From assembly GCF_025154055.1 (NCBI RefSeq), contig NZ_JAOALK010000012.1, positions 1 through 64,000 on the forward strand: 64,000 bases of DNA. The letters run 5' to 3'. A model generated the notes under the pieces. The model saw nothing but the letters and a program-made list of their open reading frames with translations. It made no database searches and was not told where the DNA came from. This document shows, in pieces, positions 43,320 through 51,342 of this stretch; positions within the stretch are counted from its first letter, which is position 1, and each line of letters opens with the position of its first letter. This DNA is from Aquibacillus koreensis. Lineage in GTDB: Bacteria > Bacillota > Bacilli > Bacillales > Amphibacillaceae. The position numbers and the translations under genes were made by a program.

Positions 43320-44210
43320 GTGAGAGGAAAAGGTTTCTATTATATATCTGGTTTAGAATCCTTGTTTTATATACATATGAATATTTTCACATTGGCTATT
43401 ATTGTATTCGTACAAATCTTCTTAATTTTAATATCTATCACATCCATGGTTAATTTCCATGAGGTTTTCCGCATTCTAGGAGTACCAATTTACTTATTTA
43501 TTGTTGTGATACTAAACATAGCATCACTTTATATCCTAGGTAAAATCTTTAGAAAAGAAGAAAGAAGAAATATTAAAAATTCTGAAAACACCCATGTTGA
43601 ACAATTTAACTCATTAGTCGCTTCCGTGCGTTCAGATCGTCATGATCTTAATAACCATTTAACAGTTATTTCTGGTTTAATACAGATCAAAAAGTACGAA
43701 GCTGCAAACGACTATATTGAACAGATGATCGGTGACATTCATATCAATAACAAAGTATTAACGGTTAAAAATCCTATTCTTGCTTCTATGCTATTTCCAA
43801 AAATGACCCAATACCATAAAAACGGTATCCATTTAGAGTTGAATATAGAGAACGAAGCTGACATAAACATCCTTTCTTCAACTGACCTTATTCGTTTAAT
43901 TAGCAACTTACTAGATAATGCATTTGATGCAACACTTGAAATTAGTAATAGTAAAGAACGTTTTATATCACTTTACATTGATGAAACGGAAGAAAAGTTG
44001 ATCATTATTGTTCAGAATACAACCATCCAAACCAACCTTTCGAATAAGTTCTTTGAGGCTGGTTATTCAACGAAATCAGACAGTGGTAATAGAGGTTTTG
44101 GTTTAGCAATTATTGAGGAAATTATAAAGAAATACAATGGCACACATGACATAACAACTAAAGATCAATTACTTACTTTTAAAATTTGTTTTCCGAAGGT
44201 GAAAAAATAA
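43320..44210 (+). CDS. AgrC-type sensor histidine kinase lacking most of its sensor domain
   Basis: Up to 296 residues. Only two membrane helices (about 22-45 and 55-75) precede the kinase: H-box RSDRHDLNNHLTVISGL near 105, N-box LISNLLDNAFDATLE near 190 and G-box STKSDSGNRGFGLAIIEE near 255, all GHKL/AgrC type. Full AgrC proteins have five to seven helices before the kinase. The start is uncertain: GTG at 43320 has no clear ribosome site, and repeat C5 ends 50 nt upstream. It may be truncated. See the agr finding for the missing half at 45265. Confidence 0.8.
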   Translation: MRGKGFYYISGLESLFYIHMNIFTLAIIVFVQIFLILISITSMVNFHEVFRILGVPIYLFIVVILNIASLYILGKIFRKEERRNIKNSENTHVEQFNSLVASVRSDRHDLNNHLTVISGLIQIKKYEAANDYIEQMIGDIHINNKVLTVKNPILASMLFPKMTQYHKNGIHLELNIENEADINILSSTDLIRLISNLLDNAFDATLEISNSKERFISLYIDETEEKLIIIVQNTTIQTNLSNKFFEAGYSTKSDSGNRGFGLAIIEEIIKKYNGTHDITTKDQLLTFKICFPKVKK

Positions 44211-44834
44211 ATGATTACAGTTGCAAGTGAAAAATTGGCGGTAAGATTATGTAAATATATTGATCGATCAACGGATGTCGACTATCTAAGATATGGGATC
44301 GAGATTATTATTCGAGGAACGATTAAGTTTCTAGCATTACTCACTACAGCCTATATACTTGGTGTCATTTACCCAATGATATTTGTTTTTTTCACATTTG
44401 TTTTTTTTCGTTTTTTAACAGGTGGACATCACTACTCTACTTATATTCGTTGCTTAACTGTCGGCCTTATTATGATCGTTGGTATTTCATATGTTGTAAA
44501 TATAATTGGAGATATGATTGATACTGGTACACTTATTGTTTTATTAATCTCATCTACTTTATTTGGAATTATTTTAATTTACAAATATGCACCATCTAAT
44601 CACTTTTATAAAAAATTCACTACTCTTCAGAAAAAAAAGCTAAAACAATATGCAATAGCTACCGTAGTTATCTGGAGTATTCTCTTACACGTTCTTATTT
44701 TCGGTTCATTTTCAACTGAGCCTATTTTAGCTTCTATATTGGGTTTTATCTTTCAAATTGGTAGTATTCATCCCTTCTCATATCTTGTTGTAAATAAGAT
44801 AGAAAGATTAATAGAAAGGAGGAGAACTCAGTGA
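44211..44834 (+). CDS. AgrB-like autoinducer peptide protease
   Basis: 207 residues with five or six membrane helices and the AgrB catalytic pair in FRFLTGGHHYSTYIRCL near residues 62-78 (His and Cys). AgrB cleaves the AgrD propeptide and closes its (thio)lactone ring. It starts immediately after the kinase stop and overlaps the start of the agrD-like gene. The order kinase-agrB-agrD differs from the usual agrBDCA. Confidence 0.88.
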   Translation: MITVASEKLAVRLCKYIDRSTDVDYLRYGIEIIIRGTIKFLALLTTAYILGVIYPMIFVFFTFVFFRFLTGGHHYSTYIRCLTVGLIMIVGISYVVNIIGDMIDTGTLIVLLISSTLFGIILIYKYAPSNHFYKKFTTLQKKKLKQYAIATVVIWSILLHVLIFGSFSTEPILASILGFIFQIGSIHPFSYLVVNKIERLIERRRTQ

Positions 44835-44957
44835 AAAATCTATTGAAAATTATAGTGGGATTTGTAGTTACTGTAATTGTTTTTATTGCTAAAGCAGAAG
44901 TTAGTACTGCATCTAGTAGCTTACTATTTCAACCAAAGCTACCTAAGGACAACTAAA
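44832..44957 (+). CDS. AgrD-like cyclic lactone autoinducer precursor
   Basis: 41 residues from a GTG overlapping the agrB stop, with AAGGAGG upstream. It has the three AgrD parts: amphipathic leader (KNLLKIIVGFVVTVIVFIAK), core VSTASSSLLF, and acidic-type tail with the conserved proline pattern QPKLPKDN. The nucleophile position holds Ser, not Cys, so the ring would be a lactone, as in the S. intermedius group. Mature ring boundaries are inferred. A terminator follows at 45091. Confidence 0.8.
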
Positions 44958-45090
44958 AAATGTTACTTAAAAAACTCGTATTCGCTCGTCCTTTTTCAAA
45001 TGTCTTAGCTTTTTCTTATACTTGAAACATTAGATTTTTCACTACGTCGAGAGACTTTCTAGCAAAAAATTTATGCTTTCCTAACGTATA

Positions 45091-45130
45091 AAGAAATCCA
45101 TCAAACTACAAACAGTTTGATGGATTTTAT
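45091..45130 (+). terminator. Terminator of the agr-like operon
   Basis: AAATCCATCAAACT and AGTTTGATGGATTT are perfect arms with a T-rich tail, 130 nt past agrD. Confidence 0.8.
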
Positions 45131-45264
45131 TTGTTCATTGAATAAACTTTTTAAGCTTAGCAAAGAAAAACTGCAAAAAAACCATGAAATATGTCGAAAT
45201 CACAAGAATTTCATATTATAATCTAATAGACTACTTTGATCTACACATAGAAAAGAGGGATTTT

Positions 45265-45747
45265 ATGGCATGGTTTAGTTATTTTTTATTATCTGTTCCA
45301 GAAGCTTTTTTATTGCTTGCAGTTTCATTTGCACTTTTTGGCATTTCTATATCGAAAGAAATCAAATCTATGGTGATTTTTTCATTCCTATATGGCGGAA
45401 TCACCTTTTCGTTAAGCATTATTATGCAAAGTTCATTGAAGCCACTTCTAACATTCATTATTTTTTCATTATTAGTTGCTTATTTCTTCAGATTTAAGTT
45501 AATCTCAGGTATTATAATTGGATTAATCTCTTTTATTTTCTTATTTACTTTCGAAATACTTATGGTGCCACTGTTTATGCAGCTATTTAGTTTGAGTGTT
45601 GAGCAGATCATTTCGACCCCATGGTTAAGAATTGCAGCTGGGCTTTTCACCTTACATTTACCTATGTTATTACTTTTATTATTCTTCAAATTATCAAATT
45701 TGAAGATAAAATTACCTTTATTAACTAGTGCCAGTCACCGACCGTAA
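45265..45747 (+). CDS. Membrane protein resembling the N-terminal sensor half of an AgrC kinase, ending in a repeat
   Basis: 160 residues from the ATG at 45265 (AAGAGGGA upstream). Five hydrophobic helices, with FGISISKEIKSMVIFSFLYG and a second-last helix ending near LLLLLFFKLSNLKIK, the general build of AgrC-like sensor domains. The last residues, TSASHRP, and the stop codon are encoded by repeat B7, so the gene is truncated by the repeat. The missing continuation fits the helices and kinase at 43320. Family assignment is inference. Confidence 0.55.
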   Translation: MAWFSYFLLSVPEAFLLLAVSFALFGISISKEIKSMVIFSFLYGGITFSLSIIMQSSLKPLLTFIIFSLLVAYFFRFKLISGIIIGLISFIFLFTFEILMVPLFMQLFSLSVEQIISTPWLRIAAGLFTLHLPMLLLLLFFKLSNLKIKLPLLTSASHRP

Positions 45748-45786
45748 TATGACGAATTCAACAATTCACCGGCGGTAACAGGCACT
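45727..45786. repeat. Family B repeat (B7)
   Basis: AGTGCCAGTCACCGACCGT and GGCGGTAACAGGCACT. It supplies the stop codon of the membrane protein at 45265. Confidence 0.8.
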
Positions 45787-45817
45787 CATAGTAGTCGATA
45801 TGGCATATTACCGAAGT

Positions 45818-45899
45818 ACAGAAGGCGGACAATTTACATTACATATGTAAACTGTCCGCCTTCTGTGGCATTTGTCTTTCGACAGGGTCAGACCCCTAC
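45818..45899. repeat. Family C repeat with full hairpin (C6)
   Basis: ACAGAAGGCGGACAATTTAC pairs with its inverse (45845-45866) with one mismatch, then TTTGTCTTTCGACAGGGTCA and GACCCC. The arm sequence differs from C5 but both arms differ together. Confidence 0.85.
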
Positions 45900-45981
45900 A
45901 TAATCATAATCATAAAGACCCAGTCTAAATAAACCCTTCCTTTTCATATAAATGAACTAATTACTATGGACTGGGGGAATC

Positions 45982-46392
45982 ATGATGACAAATGAAGTCA
46001 AAGAACCGTCTCAACTATCTGAAGAGATATTAAAGAAATACTATGATTTAAATAGCCAGAAAAAAGAGTTAGAGCAGGAAATGAATCAAATAAAAAAACA
46101 AATTCATCTTTATCTAGATGAAACTTTTGGAAAAGAACAAAAGGGAGAAGTGAAACTCGGTAAATATAAGGCGCAGCGTGCTATCCGCTCTTCTGTTCAG
46201 TACGATGATGAGAAGACGATACAAAAGTTGGAGGAGCTTCACTTACAAGATTTTATCTTGCAAGTAAAACAACCAGATACAGAAAAGCTAGAAGCTGCGA
46301 TGAAAATAGACTTAGTTAATGAGGGAGACTTTGTGGATTGTAAAACAACTAAAATGTCTCAAGCCATTACGGTCAAGGAATTAAGTTTATAG
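45982..46392 (+). CDS. Hypothetical coiled-coil protein
   Basis: 136 residues with CTGGGGGAA before tandem ATGs. An N-terminal coiled coil (YYDLNSQKKELEQEMNQIKK) is followed by a beta-rich part (GEVKLGKYKAQRAIRSSVQYDD, TEKLEAAMKIDLVNEGDF). The build is somewhat like phage nuclease-inhibitor or Gam-like proteins, but the match is too weak to name. Confidence 0.65.
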   Translation: MMTNEVKEPSQLSEEILKKYYDLNSQKKELEQEMNQIKKQIHLYLDETFGKEQKGEVKLGKYKAQRAIRSSVQYDDEKTIQKLEELHLQDFILQVKQPDTEKLEAAMKIDLVNEGDFVDCKTTKMSQAITVKELSL

Positions 46393-46425
46393 ATATTTAA
46401 GAAGTTTGGAAGAACTAATTAAATT

Positions 46426-46499
46426 ACAAATGGAGGACAACTACCCTGCAAACTGTCCTCCATACGTGGAATTTGTCTTTCGACAGGGTCAGACCCCTA
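46426..46499. repeat. Family C repeat with imperfect hairpin (C7)
   Basis: ACAAATGGAGGACA and TGTCCTCCATACGT arms, then TTTGTCTTTCGACAGGGTCA and GACCCC. It separates the plus-strand coiled-coil gene from the minus-strand array. Confidence 0.8.
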
Positions 46500-46513
46500 A
46501 AACAAATCCTAAC

Positions 46514-47501
46514 TTAGTAAGAGAGTATCCTTACAAACATCCCTCTCGTGGCTTTCTCATATGCTGTATTATTCATATCCCTTACTCTTTCTGATAGTTC
46601 TGATACTGGTTTTAATTCTCCATCTTTGAATATAGAAGGGTCAATCATGCGAAGTTTGTTTTTTTGGTGTAAATGATAATTCTCACTATCTTCTTTCACT
46701 AGTACAGTTGGATTGAGCTTACTTAATAAACCAAGTAACTCCTCGTCTGCTGATGATTTTATTTTGTTTAGTAATTCGTCATCTTTACCAAGAAAGTCGT
46801 TAAGGTTTAATATATTTTTTTCTAAAGATCGTTTCAAAGTCTTAGACAATATATTGTAGCTATAGACATTTAGAGGGTCCATAAAGAAGTCATTTACTTC
46901 TTTGTAATACGTTTTGACAAACCATTCAGCAATTTCAATGTTTTGAAGATACATTTTCCCTTTTACAACGGTTATGTTCTCCAAAAAACGATTTACTTCA
47001 TCTAAAGAGATAACTCCATACCTATACATATCACGAAGAGTGTAGTCTACTCTATCAGCACATAATTCTGGTGCTGGCTGTTCCAACAATGTCCACTTAC
47101 TATCATCGAACAAAATATCCTCATAATTGTAGTTATATTTGGCTAAAATTGCTGGAAGGGCAGAATTTTCAACAACTGAATTATATATTTTTTCATGATA
47201 GTCTTCTTCCTTATTTTCAAATACGAAATCAATTACATGAGAAAATGCTGTGTGGGAAACATCATGCAATAACCCTGCAATCTGCTCTTCGACTGTTCCG
47301 CCAAGTTTTCTTATTAACAACATTACACCTATGGAGTGGTCATAACGAGTAACATTCCACTTTCTATTAACTAAGTAACTTGCTCCACCTTGATGTATTC
47401 CCTTTAACCCCCTTTAACCTTTGAATTGGCTCACTTAAAATTATTTCTTCTAAAACACTATCCAATTCAAATTTACCGTAAATTTCATCTGATATAATCA
47501 T
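46514..47501 (-). pseudogene. HD-domain phosphohydrolase, frameshifted by a 10-bp tandem duplication
   Basis: The true start is the ATG at 47501 with AAGGGGAG upstream. The first 37 codons (ending SEPIQRLKG) are in one frame. The rest, from IHQGGASYLVNRKWNVTRYD onward, is in another. The break coincides with a perfect tandem repeat of CCCTTTAACC on the plus strand (47400-47419). Removing one copy restores the family motif RLKGIHQGGASYLV. The HD motif GLLHDVSHTAFSHV is intact downstream. It would encode an about 325-residue dGTPase-like HD hydrolase. It may be broken or slip-revertible. Confidence 0.85.
47400..47419. repeat. Perfect 10-bp tandem duplication
   Basis: CCCTTTAACC twice in a row, inside the coding region of the HD-domain gene. 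It adds 10 nt and shifts the frame. Confidence 0.95.
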
Positions 47502-47554
47502 TCGGCTCCCCTTAAATTCAAAAATTAAAGCACAAAATCATTATTTCTTGTTAA

Positions 47555-47660
47555 AGTATTCTGCTTTAGCACGATAGGAGTTGCACTTTATAACGCGATC
47601 CTGCATAACAAGGACTACTCCTTTGTTAAAGATTAGCTCTCCTTTAGAGTTCAAGTGAAA
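47555..47660 (-). repeat. Cassette-boundary-like dyad upstream of the HD gene
   Basis: AGGAGT (47576) and ACTCCT (47626) are dyad arms around TAACGCGATCC and ATAACAAGG, followed by CTCTCCTTTAGAGTTCAAG. It has the layout of the boxes between the small genes to the right. Confidence 0.4.
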
Positions 47661-47710
47661 AAAATCACAAACCAACAAAAAGAAAAGACAGTTATGAAGT
47701 TTCTCCTTCC

Positions 47711-47950
47711 TTACTGTCTGCTTACTCTCTCTATTTCAGATTCAACTTTATAAACTCTTTTATTCAATACTTCGGTTTTGTCATCAACATGTTCAGTAAT
47801 TTTTTCTGTTTAAGTCCCTAAACTTTCAATCAAGTTTTGCTGTAACTTTTGTTGCCCTGCTTCTAACCTTGCTTGTCCCGTTTGTAGTTCGCCAATGTCT
47901 GTCTTTATGCCTTTCAACTCACTTAAAATCTGTTTTAATATATACTCCAT
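47711..47950 (-). pseudogene. Small coiled-coil gene with an internal stop codon
   Basis: From the ATG at 47950 (GGAGGTAGG upstream) 46 codons run to a TAA at 47810-47812, and the same frame stays open 32 more codons (TEKITEHVDDKTEVLNKRVY, then KVESEIERVSRQ). The combined 79-residue product is a heptad-rich coiled coil of a type common in Bacillus as short uncharacterised proteins. The TAA looks like a point nonsense change. The truncated 46-residue peptide may still be made. Confidence 0.6.
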
Positions 47951-48067
47951 AATACCTACCTCCGCTCCAAAATACTCTAAATTAATTATATCATCTATAA
48001 CTATTTAACCATAAATAAATGAATGTATTCATGGATTAAAATTTCCAAGTGTCATAAACCATAGCTT

Positions 48068-48091
48068 GTTAAAGAAACGCCCCGTTAATTT
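48068..48091 (-). repeat. Array boundary box (M6)
   Basis: GTTAAAGAAACGCCCCGTTA and ATTT: CCCGTTAAT core shared by the boxes in this region. Confidence 0.5.
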
Positions 48092-48112
48092 AAGAACACT
48101 TTTTCACAAAGT

Positions 48113-48286
48113 TTACGTTTTTATCTTTTTCTCGAATAAATATTCTAAAAGCAATATTCCTCCCAATAGTAATGGGAAGCCTATAATTATATAATATATG
48201 TTATTGGGAACTCCAATTGCTTCTCTAAGATAACTAAAAAGAACCACCCAGATGATTATTGTAATGTATTTTGCCAAAGTCCACAT
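48113..48286 (-). CDS. Small two-helix membrane protein
   Basis: 57 residues, start ATG with GGAGCG upstream. Helices ITIIIWVVLFSYL and YYIIIGFPLLLGGILLLEYL, ending in KKIKT. Family not recognised. One of the small genes in the minus-strand array, with a boundary box just beyond its stop. Confidence 0.6.
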   Translation of the reverse strand: MWTLAKYITIIIWVVLFSYLREAIGVPNNIYYIIIGFPLLLGGILLLEYLFEKKIKT

Positions 48287-48388
48287 GGAACACGCTCCGT
48301 TTATTTACTTGAAATCTTTATAAAGAAAAATCTTACCGCTGTTCTACTAAAGCTCTCCTTTACTTTAAGTTTAACAATTCATATAGTG

Positions 48389-48913
48389 TTATGGTTTACT
48401 GTATACAAGTTCATTTTGATGATTATAAGCAATATAAGTAACATCACCAAATTCTTGTTCATGTGTTGAATAATAAATTCTTGTTCCGTTTTGCGTTGTA
48501 AATGTATTTATCATTTTTTCTTTTGTTATTTTATTTGTTTTGTAAGTCATACTATCAATATCTTCATCAACTATAATTCCAAATAAATAATGTAGTTTAT
48601 TGTCATTCTTAATTAGAATACTGCCTTCTGAACCACTAAACCCTTCTACATCGCTATTTACTGATAGAAGTCCAGTATTATCTGCAATTTTCCAACCAAA
48701 TAATCCTCTATAAGCACTTGCCAATCTAATTTTCCCTTTTTCTTCCTCCATAAAAAGCAGAACTGAATCACTTTCTAACTCCACAGTTAAAAATGCCTTA
48801 TTCCATCCCTGTTTCTCAAGTGCTTTTTCAATTGAAATAGGAAATACAACTATCCACATAGTAATTGTTAATAAAATAAAAAGTATGATATATATCGGCT
48901 TTGCTTTACTCAC
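48389..48913 (-). CDS. Hypothetical membrane-anchored protein
   Basis: 174 residues from a GTG with AAAGGGGGA upstream. One N-terminal helix (IYIILFILLTITMWIVVFPI) then a soluble, beta-rich outside domain with LFMEEEKGKIRLASAYRGLF and GSILIKNDNKLHYLFGI. Family not recognised. The promoter-bearing box D1 lies upstream. Confidence 0.65.
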   Translation of the reverse strand: MSKAKPIYIILFILLTITMWIVVFPISIEKALEKQGWNKAFLTVELESDSVLLFMEEEKGKIRLASAYRGLFGWKIADNTGLLSVNSDVEGFSGSEGSILIKNDNKLHYLFGIIVDEDIDSMTYKTNKITKEKMINTFTTQNGTRIYYSTHEQEFGDVTYIAYNHQNELVYSKP

Positions 48914-48964
48914 AAAATCCCCCTTTACTGTTCCACGTTACTGCTTCTTTACTTCAAGATCATT

Positions 48965-49009
48965 GATTCACATTATATTTTAACATAAAATTCCAATAAT
49001 TCTTTTTTA
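48965..49009 (-). repeat. Repeat D1 with promoter, array boundary
   Basis: ATTCACATTATATTTTAACA followed by TAAAATTCCAATAATTCTT. On the minus strand it carries TATAAT near 48974 downstream of an ATTGG region, a plausible promoter for the gene at 48913. Near-identical copies at 49963, 53342 and 55012. Confidence 0.75.
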
Positions 49010-49011
49010 AA

Positions 49012-49070
49012 AAAAGACCGTCTATACGGAATGACGATCCTTTTGTTGTGCTAACGCTCCCCGTTAATGG
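49012..49070 (-). repeat. Terminator-like hairpin plus array boundary box (M1)
   Basis: AGACCGTCTATACGGAATGA, CGATCCTTTTGTTGTG, then GCTAACGCTCCCCGTTAATG. The first part forms a hairpin (GACCGTC/GACGATC) and T run on the minus strand. The last 20 bases are the box shared across the array. The same string occurs at 55069-55125. Confidence 0.75.
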
Positions 49071-49113
49071 ACTAAGCTTAATATTATTTTTATAGTGCAA
49101 TAACCAAATGATT

Positions 49114-49449
49114 CTATCCTCTATCATTACTACCTAAAGGTTTAAAAGCATATTGAATAATGAAAAGAGGAAGAAATGCAGCTATAACCCACGTTAAAAA
49201 CGGCGAAGGAATACTTACGAGTAAAGAAACAATAATGATATATATAACGTCGAATAGTATGACTTTACTTTTTTTATTGTCAGGCACTTTTTTGCTATTT
49301 TTATGAACTAATAAACACAATCCTACGATAGCAGCTATTATGAAAAACCATAAAGGGTAAATATCACCCGAAAGGTAATACCAAGAATATCCTTGTGCTG
49401 CAATCATAATAAACAAATATCCTAAAAAGTATTCCTTAATAAACCACAT
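49114..49449 (-). CDS. Hypothetical four-helix membrane protein
   Basis: 111 residues with GAGGGGTC before the ATG. Helices at about 5-22, 30-48, 62-85 and 87-102. Sequence such as YSWYYLSGDIYPLWFFIIAA is not assignable to a family I know. Confidence 0.6.
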   Translation of the reverse strand: MWFIKEYFLGYLFIMIAAQGYSWYYLSGDIYPLWFFIIAAIVGLCLLVHKNSKKVPDNKKSKVILFDVIYIIIVSLLVSIPSPFLTWVIAAFLPLFIIQYAFKPLGSNDRG

Positions 49450-49526
49450 AATGACCCCTCTTCATTCAAAATAAACATAATTTAAGCTATTGTTTTGTTG
49501 TACAATCTGGTCCGTTTCTTATTGAA

Positions 49527-49548
49527 GCATTAAACCCGTTAGTGCAAC
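49527..49548 (-). repeat. Array boundary box (M9)
   Basis: GCATTAAACCCGTTAGTGCA and AC, between the four-helix protein and the DUF3139 gene. Confidence 0.5.
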
Positions 49549-49551
49549 ATT

Positions 49552-49932
49552 TTATTCAATATGTTTTAATGCTTGGCTCGTACCTTCGTTAATACTATCA
49601 GTTTGAATTATTTCATTTGTACTCTTTTTATACCGATAAAAATAAGCGTTGCTTGGTTCATCTTGAAAATGAACAACTGCTTCGTATTTCTCAGTATGTT
49701 CAATTTCATCATTTTCGTCTTTCTCAAGTATTTCGACAATATAAATTTCTTTTATGTCCGTTTCTTCATCATAACCTTGATTTTCCAAGTGCATAAGAGT
49801 GTCATTTTTGATTTGGCTCTGTTCCTGATGTAAAGAGAAAGAGCGAAAACCAAAAATGATTAATATCACAATGAAAGCTCCGATAAACCCTTTCTTTTTT
49901 GAAATAATACCCCCCCTATTTTGTAATTCCAT
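49552..49932 (-). CDS. DUF3139 family protein
   Basis: About 126 residues; one N-terminal helix (GFIGAFIVILIIFGFRSF) then the DUF3139 domain with HLENQGYDEETDIKEIYIVE, YEAVVHFQDEPSNAYFYRYK. The start is unclear. AGGGGGG lies before an ATT-TCA-AAA-AAG where family members usually begin, so the original ATG may have mutated to ATT. The ATG at 49932 has only a poor ribosome site. Confidence 0.7.
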   Translation of the reverse strand: MELQNRGGIISKKKGFIGAFIVILIIFGFRSFSLHQEQSQIKNDTLMHLENQGYDEETDIKEIYIVEILEKDENDEIEHTEKYEAVVHFQDEPSNAYFYRYKKSTNEIIQTDSINEGTSQALKHIE

Positions 49933-49962
49933 TGTTGAACATTCCTGAATCTTCACTATTAA

Positions 49963-50010
49963 GATCAGCAATTCACATTATATTTTAACATAAAATCCCA
50001 ATAATTCTTA
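49963..50010 (-). repeat. Repeat D2 with promoter
   Basis: ATCAGCAATTCACATTATAT followed by TTTAACATAAAATCCCAATA. Upstream of the DUF3139 gene, same orientation as the other D copies. Confidence 0.75.
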
Positions 50011-50252
50011 AAAACAAAAGGACCGTCACATTCATATTCATTTTGTTTTTCTGACCGCACTTGTCCCTTCCAAGCAAATTATTGTCATATGACACCTCTT
50101 GTAACTTAATGCTTATTCAACTAACATACGAGCTGCTGCGACATATCCTTCTTCTAGATTTGCCCTTTAGTTCTATAACAAAGGCTAGGACAACCTTCTT
50201 TAAAAACATCCTCAATCTCTTTTTTATCAATACAAGACTTCAATATAGATTT

Positions 50253-50577
50253 TTAAGTTTTAGTCACGCCCGAATCAATCACTAATCTAGGTTGCGACGT
50301 TGTGAGTTTTGCAATTGCTCCTAGCGGCACACCATAATTAGGTTGGCAGTGTCCAATGTGAAAATTCTCTACAACAGGGAAAGAAGCACTAGCAAAGAAA
50401 TCTTGAAGCACTTTCTTTATTTTCTCATATTCGTCAGGGTCTGTTTGGAAATTACCAACGACCACACCATCGACAGCATTGAAAATCCCAGCTTGTTCAA
50501 GGTGAGTAAGCATCAAACTAATCTTAAAGGCAGGTTCTTCAACTTCCTCAATTAATAGGATAGCTCCATTTGTATGA
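50253..50577 (-). pseudogene. C-terminal remnant of a peptidase S66 (LD-carboxypeptidase-like) gene
   Basis: The open stretch from after a TAA at 50578 encodes GAILLIEEVEEPAFKISLML, GIFNAVDGVVVGNF and FHIGHCQPNYGVPLGAIA, the C-terminal half of S66 peptidases with the catalytic Glu and His. The N-terminal half with the catalytic Ser is absent. It cannot be an active peptidase. Box M12 lies just upstream. Confidence 0.75.
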
Positions 50578-50630
50578 TTTTAAAGCATCCATACCTTTAA
50601 TTTAAAAAGAACGAAGAAACACTTGTTTCA

Positions 50631-50652
50631 CAAACGCTCTTTTAGTTAAATA
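50631..50652 (-). repeat. Array boundary box (M12)
   Basis: CAAACGCTCTTTTAGTTAAA and TA, between the S66 remnant and the PH-like gene. Confidence 0.4.
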
Positions 50653-50658
50653 ATGCAT

Positions 50659-51204
50659 CTACAGTCCCTTTTTTAATGAATCAATCGCATTCTTAAATTC
50701 TTCTGGCTTTCGAGTACCTATCACCAGAGTTTGACCTTTCATACCCAATTCTATAGCTTTGTTACCATCCATATTATAAGCCTTTTCCCCATTTACATTT
50801 AATCGAATTCCCCAACCACCAAAACGTTTTAAGGGACTATAATTAATTGATTGATAGTGTTTTATTTCCTTAAACAGAAACTGTTTGTAGCGAAAATGGA
50901 AAGGCATATATCGAATATATAACCCTTCCTCACGAACTTCTATTATAAGTTTGGTGAAGAATAGCAAAATTATTGGTACAATAACACTAAAAAATACCCA
51001 AAGAATAATTAAAAATACATTAGGAGCTGGTTTAGTACCAACTGGTTTTCCTAAAATTATTTGTTGAATGAATATATACCACATAGAAAAAGTAAACACA
51101 GAAATAAATATCCACAACAGCATTGAACGCGGTTTTTGAATTTCTCTAAAAATAACTTTATTTTGCTTCTCTATTTTTAACACCGCCTTTGATTTGATTA
51201 GCAA
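50659..51204 (-). CDS. Two-helix membrane protein with PH-like domain (DUF6141-like)
   Basis: 181 residues from a TTG with AAAGGGAT upstream. Helices near 29-50 and 65-88, then a PH-like beta domain (LIIEVREEGLYIRYMPFHFR, GWGIRLNVNGEKAYNM, KGQTLVIGTRKPEEF). Such proteins are common in Firmicutes with no known role. Confidence 0.65.
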   Translation of the reverse strand: MLIKSKAVLKIEKQNKVIFREIQKPRSMLLWIFISVFTFSMWYIFIQQIILGKPVGTKPAPNVFLIILWVFFSVIVPIILLFFTKLIIEVREEGLYIRYMPFHFRYKQFLFKEIKHYQSINYSPLKRFGGWGIRLNVNGEKAYNMDGNKAIELGMKGQTLVIGTRKPEEFKNAIDSLKKGL

Positions 51205-51268
51205 TATATCCCTTTAACTTTTCAACTTATTTTACATTTACGTCTAACATTTAAAAAGGGTTTCTTCA

Positions 51269-51315
51269 ACAAGGAAAGGTACTAATCCTGCATTGATCAG
51301 TACCTTTCCTTGTTG
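51269..51315. repeat. Perfect 17-bp hairpin at an array boundary
   Basis: CAACAAGGAAAGGTACT and AGTACCTTTCCTTGTTG around a 13-nt loop. It carries the CAACAAGG sequence found in other boundary hairpins (56832-56853). Confidence 0.75.
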
Positions 51316-51320
51316 CACAT

Positions 51321-51336
51321 TAGCACGCGTTAATGG
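51321..51336 (-). repeat. Array boundary box (M5)
   Basis: TAGCACGCGTTAATGG, the CGTTAATGG core, 7 nt before the stop of the gene at 51343. Confidence 0.55.
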
Positions 51337-51342
51337 AACAAG

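Noticed and set aside
43190-46499. CRISPR array from repeated hairpins
   Set aside because: Copies are far apart, with genes between and no regular spacers.
50100-50250. Possible gene between the DUF3139 block and the S66 remnant
   Set aside because: Only short broken frames are seen (one ends EEGYVAAARMLVE). It may be a relic but cannot be assigned.
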